Part shown: positions 61,193 through 64,000 of the stretch, piece by piece
How positions within the stretch are numbered: position 1 is the first letter of the stretch
Layout of the letters: each line of letters opens with the position of its first letter
Assembly: GCA_001940985.1 (NCBI GenBank)
Contig: MSHB01000007.1
Location: 1-64,000 of the forward strand
Direction of reading: 5' to 3'
DNA: 64,000 bases
Source of the DNA: Mollicutes bacterium Phil14
Lineage (GTDB): Bacteria > Bacillota_I > Bacilli_A > ML615J-28 > CAG-698
Notes under the pieces: generated by a model
The model's database searches: none
Told to the model about the DNA's origin: nothing
What the model saw: the letters and a program-made list of their open reading frames with translations, nothing else
Translations under genes and position numbers: made by a program

Positions 61193-63028
61193 TTATTTTT
61201 TAGACTTTTCAATGCCTTCATTAATGAACTGATTTTTATATAATTCGTAATATTCACCTTTCAATTTCAAAAGTTCAGCGTGACTTCCTTTTTCAATAAC
61301 CTCACCATTTTTAACAACCAAAATTATATCAGCATTTTGGATTGTTGAAAGACGATGGGCAACTATGAAACTTGTTCTACCCTTAAGAAGTTTTTGAGTT
61401 ACTTCTTGCACAACTTCTTCAGTCTTAGTATCAATTGATGAAGTCGCTTCATCTAAAATTAAAATCTTAGGATCAGCAATTATTGCTCTAGCAAATGATA
61501 TTAATTGCTTTTGCCCAGTAGAAAGTTTTGAACCACCTTCACCAACAATAGTATCATATCCATTTGGAAGCTTTTCAATAAATTCATGAGCATTTACTGC
61601 CTTACTTGCTCTTATTACATCATCCATTGTAGCATCTAAATTTCCATATCTGATATTATCTTTAATGCTTTCGTTAAATAAATGTGGACTTTGTAAAACA
61701 TAACCTAAGTTACTATGTAGCCAAGATATTGAACGTTCTTTGTAATTTCTACCATCTATTAATATTTCACCTTCAGTTGGCTCATAAAAACGACAAATCA
61801 AATTAACAATTGTACTTTTACCTGCTCCAGTAGGACCTACTATAGCAACAGATGTACCTTTATCAATCTTTAAATTGAACTTTTTCAAAACATCTTCTTT
61901 ACCAGTATATGAGAAAGAGACATCCCTAAATTCAATATCACCCTCAAGTTTTTCCCAATTTTCTTTCTTAGGATTTTCAAAAGTACCATATTTTTCTATA
62001 ACTTCTTTACTATCTTGAATCTCAGGAACCATTTCAATCAATGACATAACTCTTTCAGCAGAAGCTTGAGCTTGTTGGAAATCAGCCAAAATTCTTGCTA
62101 TTTGCATTATCGGATCAAAAAACTGGGTAGTACAATTAATAAATAAATATAAAGTTGATACTCCAATTAAAGCTTCTACTCTACCAATTATCATTCCACC
62201 ACCAACACGTAGTATAATTGCTACTGCCACATAACTAATAACCAGTAATATTGGGAAAAATAATGCTGAATATGTAATAGCTCTTATTGAGCTTTTTTTC
62301 ATTTTCCCACATAACTCATCAAATTCATCATTCCTTGTATTTTCTAAAACTAATGTTTTAGTTGTCTTACTTCCTAATATACCTTCGTTATAACTTCCAG
62401 TGATTTTTGAATTAATTTTTCTAACACTTCTATAATTAGCTAAAATCTTCTTTCTAAAATAGATACTAACAATAACTAAAATTGGTATTAAAGCTACAAT
62501 TATTAGTGCAAGTCTCCATTCAACAACAAACATAACTATTAGCATTCCTATCATTGTAAAACTACCCCATAGCATATCAACCAATCCCCAAGAGATGATA
62601 TCTGCTAATCTTCTTGAATCGGAAGTTAATCTTGCCATTATCCAACCTGCTGGAGTTTTATCAAAATATGAAAATGGTAGTTTTTGCAAATTATTAAAGG
62701 CTTCGCTTCTAATTTCGTATCCGACTCTTGCCTCAACTACACCAGCCATCTTTATAAATCCCCATACAGTAACTCCATAGCCAATAGCTATCGCTATATA
62801 ACCAATAACAAATATTTTTACTGTTGAGAAATCTTTTTTAGTAAAGAATTGATCAATAGCATACTTATTTAATAACGGATAAACAATATCCATACACGCT
62901 AAACCAACAACAAATATAATCATTAAGATTAAATGTTTTTTTCTTTTTAAAACAACTTTAAAAATCTTTTTCCAAATACCGGCGCTGAACTTCTCAGAAC
63001 TATAATCTTGTTCTTCAAAACTATTCAT
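61193..63028 (-). CDS. ABC exporter half-transporter (canonical partner)
   Basis: About 611 residues: six transmembrane helices (1-320), then a nucleotide-binding domain with Walker A GPTGAGKST, signature LSTGQKQLISF, Walker B ILILDEATSSID with the catalytic Glu, and switch His in VAHRLSTI. Start at 63028 (or the adjacent ATG 63031) behind AGGAGGTG; it overlaps the upstream gene by a few bases. With that gene it forms a heterodimeric multidrug or lipid exporter of the BmrCD/TM287-288 type. Confidence 0.93.
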   Translation of the reverse strand: MNSFEEQDYSSEKFSAGIWKKIFKVVLKRKKHLILMIIFVVGLACMDIVYPLLNKYAIDQFFTKKDFSTVKIFVIGYIAIAIGYGVTVWGFIKMAGVVEARVGYEIRSEAFNNLQKLPFSYFDKTPAGWIMARLTSDSRRLADIISWGLVDMLWGSFTMIGMLIVMFVVEWRLALIIVALIPILVIVSIYFRKKILANYRSVRKINSKITGSYNEGILGSKTTKTLVLENTRNDEFDELCGKMKKSSIRAITYSALFFPILLVISYVAVAIILRVGGGMIIGRVEALIGVSTLYLFINCTTQFFDPIMQIARILADFQQAQASAERVMSLIEMVPEIQDSKEVIEKYGTFENPKKENWEKLEGDIEFRDVSFSYTGKEDVLKKFNLKIDKGTSVAIVGPTGAGKSTIVNLICRFYEPTEGEILIDGRNYKERSISWLHSNLGYVLQSPHLFNESIKDNIRYGNLDATMDDVIRASKAVNAHEFIEKLPNGYDTIVGEGGSKLSTGQKQLISFARAIIADPKILILDEATSSIDTKTEEVVQEVTQKLLKGRTSFIVAHRLSTIQNADIILVVKNGEVIEKGSHAELLKLKGEYYELYKNQFINEGIEKSKK

Positions 63029-64000
63029 CATTTTCACCTCCTCTAGTAGAATCAAATTCCTTTTCTAGAGCTCCTTGTATATCCCATAAAGTCTTATACA
63101 AACCTTCCTTATTAGCTAATTCTTGATGAGTACCAATTTCTGATATTACACCTTTTTCTAATACAATAATCTTATCAGCTTCTTTTGCGGTAGTTATACG
63201 ATGAGTAATGATAATCGTTGTCAAGTTATCTTTTCTTTCTTTTAAAGCATTTCTAATTTTTAAATCTGTCTTTGTATCAACCGCACTTAATGAATCATCA
63301 AATATCATAATTGGTTTTTTCAAAATTAGCATACGAGCAATAGCTATACGTTGTTTTTGACCACCACTTAGTGTAACACCCTTTTCACCAACTAAAGTAT
63401 TGTAACCATCACTAAATTCTAATATATCACTATGAATAGAAGCAATTTTAGTTGCTTCATATACTTCTTCATCTGATAAAGTAGGATCAGCAACACGAAT
63501 ATTTTCAATTATCGTTTTAGCATATAGGAATGGGTCTTGTAATATTATTCCAACATTTTTACGTAGATACTTTTTAGAAATATCTTTAAGATTTACACCA
63601 TCAAGTAATACTTCACCACTGTTATATTCTAATAGTCTAGTTAAGATTGCGGCTATAGTACTCTTACCACTACCAGTCTTACCAACTAAAGCAACAGTTT
63701 CTCCTTTTTTAATATTAAAACTAATATTATTTAATAGATTTTCTTCGCTATCATTAAATTTAAAAGATACATTTTTAAATTCAATGTTACCATTAATTTC
63801 AGGCTCTAATACGCCATCACTTTGTTCATATTCATCTTCAATATCTAATACTTCATAAATTCTATTACTAGCAACAGTTGCTTTACCAAAATCACCAATG
63901 ATTCTACCCAAGCCACGAATAGGATATACAAGCATTCCTATATACATCATACAAGCTATAATATCAGCAGTATTAACAATTCCTTTTCTAGCTAACAAAA
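63021..64000 (-). CDS. ABC exporter half-transporter (degenerate partner), 5' end outside the window
   Basis: About 325 C-terminal residues are visible; the start lies beyond 64000. The end of the membrane domain is followed by Walker A GKTGSGKST, signature LSGGQKQRIAIARM and Walker B IMIFDDSLSAVD. The catalytic Glu is replaced by Asp (FDD), the mark of the non-canonical half in heterodimeric exporters, where one ATP site is weak. H-loop ITHRITTA is present. It overlaps the downstream half-transporter gene, so the pair is co-translated. Confidence 0.92.
   Translation of the reverse strand, partial: LLARKGIVNTADIIACMMYIGMLVYPIRGLGRIIGDFGKATVASNRIYEVLDIEDEYEQSDGVLEPEINGNIEFKNVSFKFNDSEENLLNNISFNIKKGETVALVGKTGSGKSTIAAILTRLLEYNSGEVLLDGVNLKDISKKYLRKNVGIILQDPFLYAKTIIENIRVADPTLSDEEVYEATKIASIHSDILEFSDGYNTLVGEKGVTLSGGQKQRIAIARMLILKKPIMIFDDSLSAVDTKTDLKIRNALKERKDNLTTIIITHRITTAKEADKIIVLEKGVISEIGTHQELANKEGLYKTLWDIQGALEKEFDSTRGGENDE

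Overview
The window is low-GC DNA that reads with the standard bacterial code: UGA is used as a stop, for example at the ATGA overlap at 2344-2347. Strong GGAGG-type ribosome binding sites, Firmicute-style promoters and the gene set (ssrA-smpB-rnr-secG, lon, clpX, tig, pepF, a YlbJ-like protein, DedA, HdeD) point to a Firmicute of class Bacilli. An uncultured, AT-rich, gut-type relative of Erysipelotrichales/RF39 is likely, but that placement is inference.

Positions 1-21,600 are an accessory island that ends at the 3' end of the tmRNA gene ssrA (21603-21954, minus strand), a classical integration site. Next to ssrA lie two recombinase-type remnants facing each other: a frameshifted tyrosine integrase, and a 5'-truncated ORF that may be a serine-recombinase tail. 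Then come an antirepressor, an excisionase-like HTH protein and a DUF4373 replication protein carrying phased internal repeats. Further in is the cargo: a broken D12 adenine methylase, a large HNH-nuclease/helical-repeat protein with a membrane-protein neighbour, an XRE regulator, a candidate structured small RNA in front of a three-gene operon that ends in a truncated SF1 helicase, an apparently intact DdmD/DdmE-like plasmid-defence pair, a DUF2997 plus radical-SAM remnant operon, and a Fic protein. Almost everything here is on the minus strand. The left end of the island lies outside the window.

Positions 21,600-41,450 are mostly housekeeping: ssrA/smpB/rnr/secG (trans-translation, RNA decay, secretion), lon, a 368-residue unknown, clpX and tig (proteolysis and folding), pepF, an SGNH hydrolase next to a GT87-type membrane glycosyltransferase, a ferredoxin-domain protein, an IbrA/IbrB-like pair, rimO and an SPL-family radical SAM protein.

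Positions 41,450-53,200 hold envelope and small-regulator genes: HdeD, aldo/keto reductase, tRNA-Arg(CCT), DedA, panE, lipoproteins including an RsgI-like one, XRE regulators and tRNA-Arg(TCT). Several genes here are broken, mostly at homopolymer tracts: two membrane genes at 42181-42997 and a solute-binding lipoprotein at 50716-51865.

Positions 53,200-56,300 are a three-gene ABC importer of the TrpXYZ type. Its 390-nt leader encodes a SD-preceded 18-codon peptide with the run YFYYYFYY. The peptide ORF runs into a terminator-like hairpin, and further downstream there are mutually exclusive hairpins ending in a second terminator directly before the first gene. I read this as a tyrosine/phenylalanine leader-peptide attenuator, and it is the most interesting candidate in the window. 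Positions 56,300-64,000 contain an amidase, the YlbJ-like protein, a chimeric remnant of a response regulator fused to DUF4956, rsmD, a DUF4250 protein, a lipid kinase and a heterodimeric ABC exporter that runs off the right edge.
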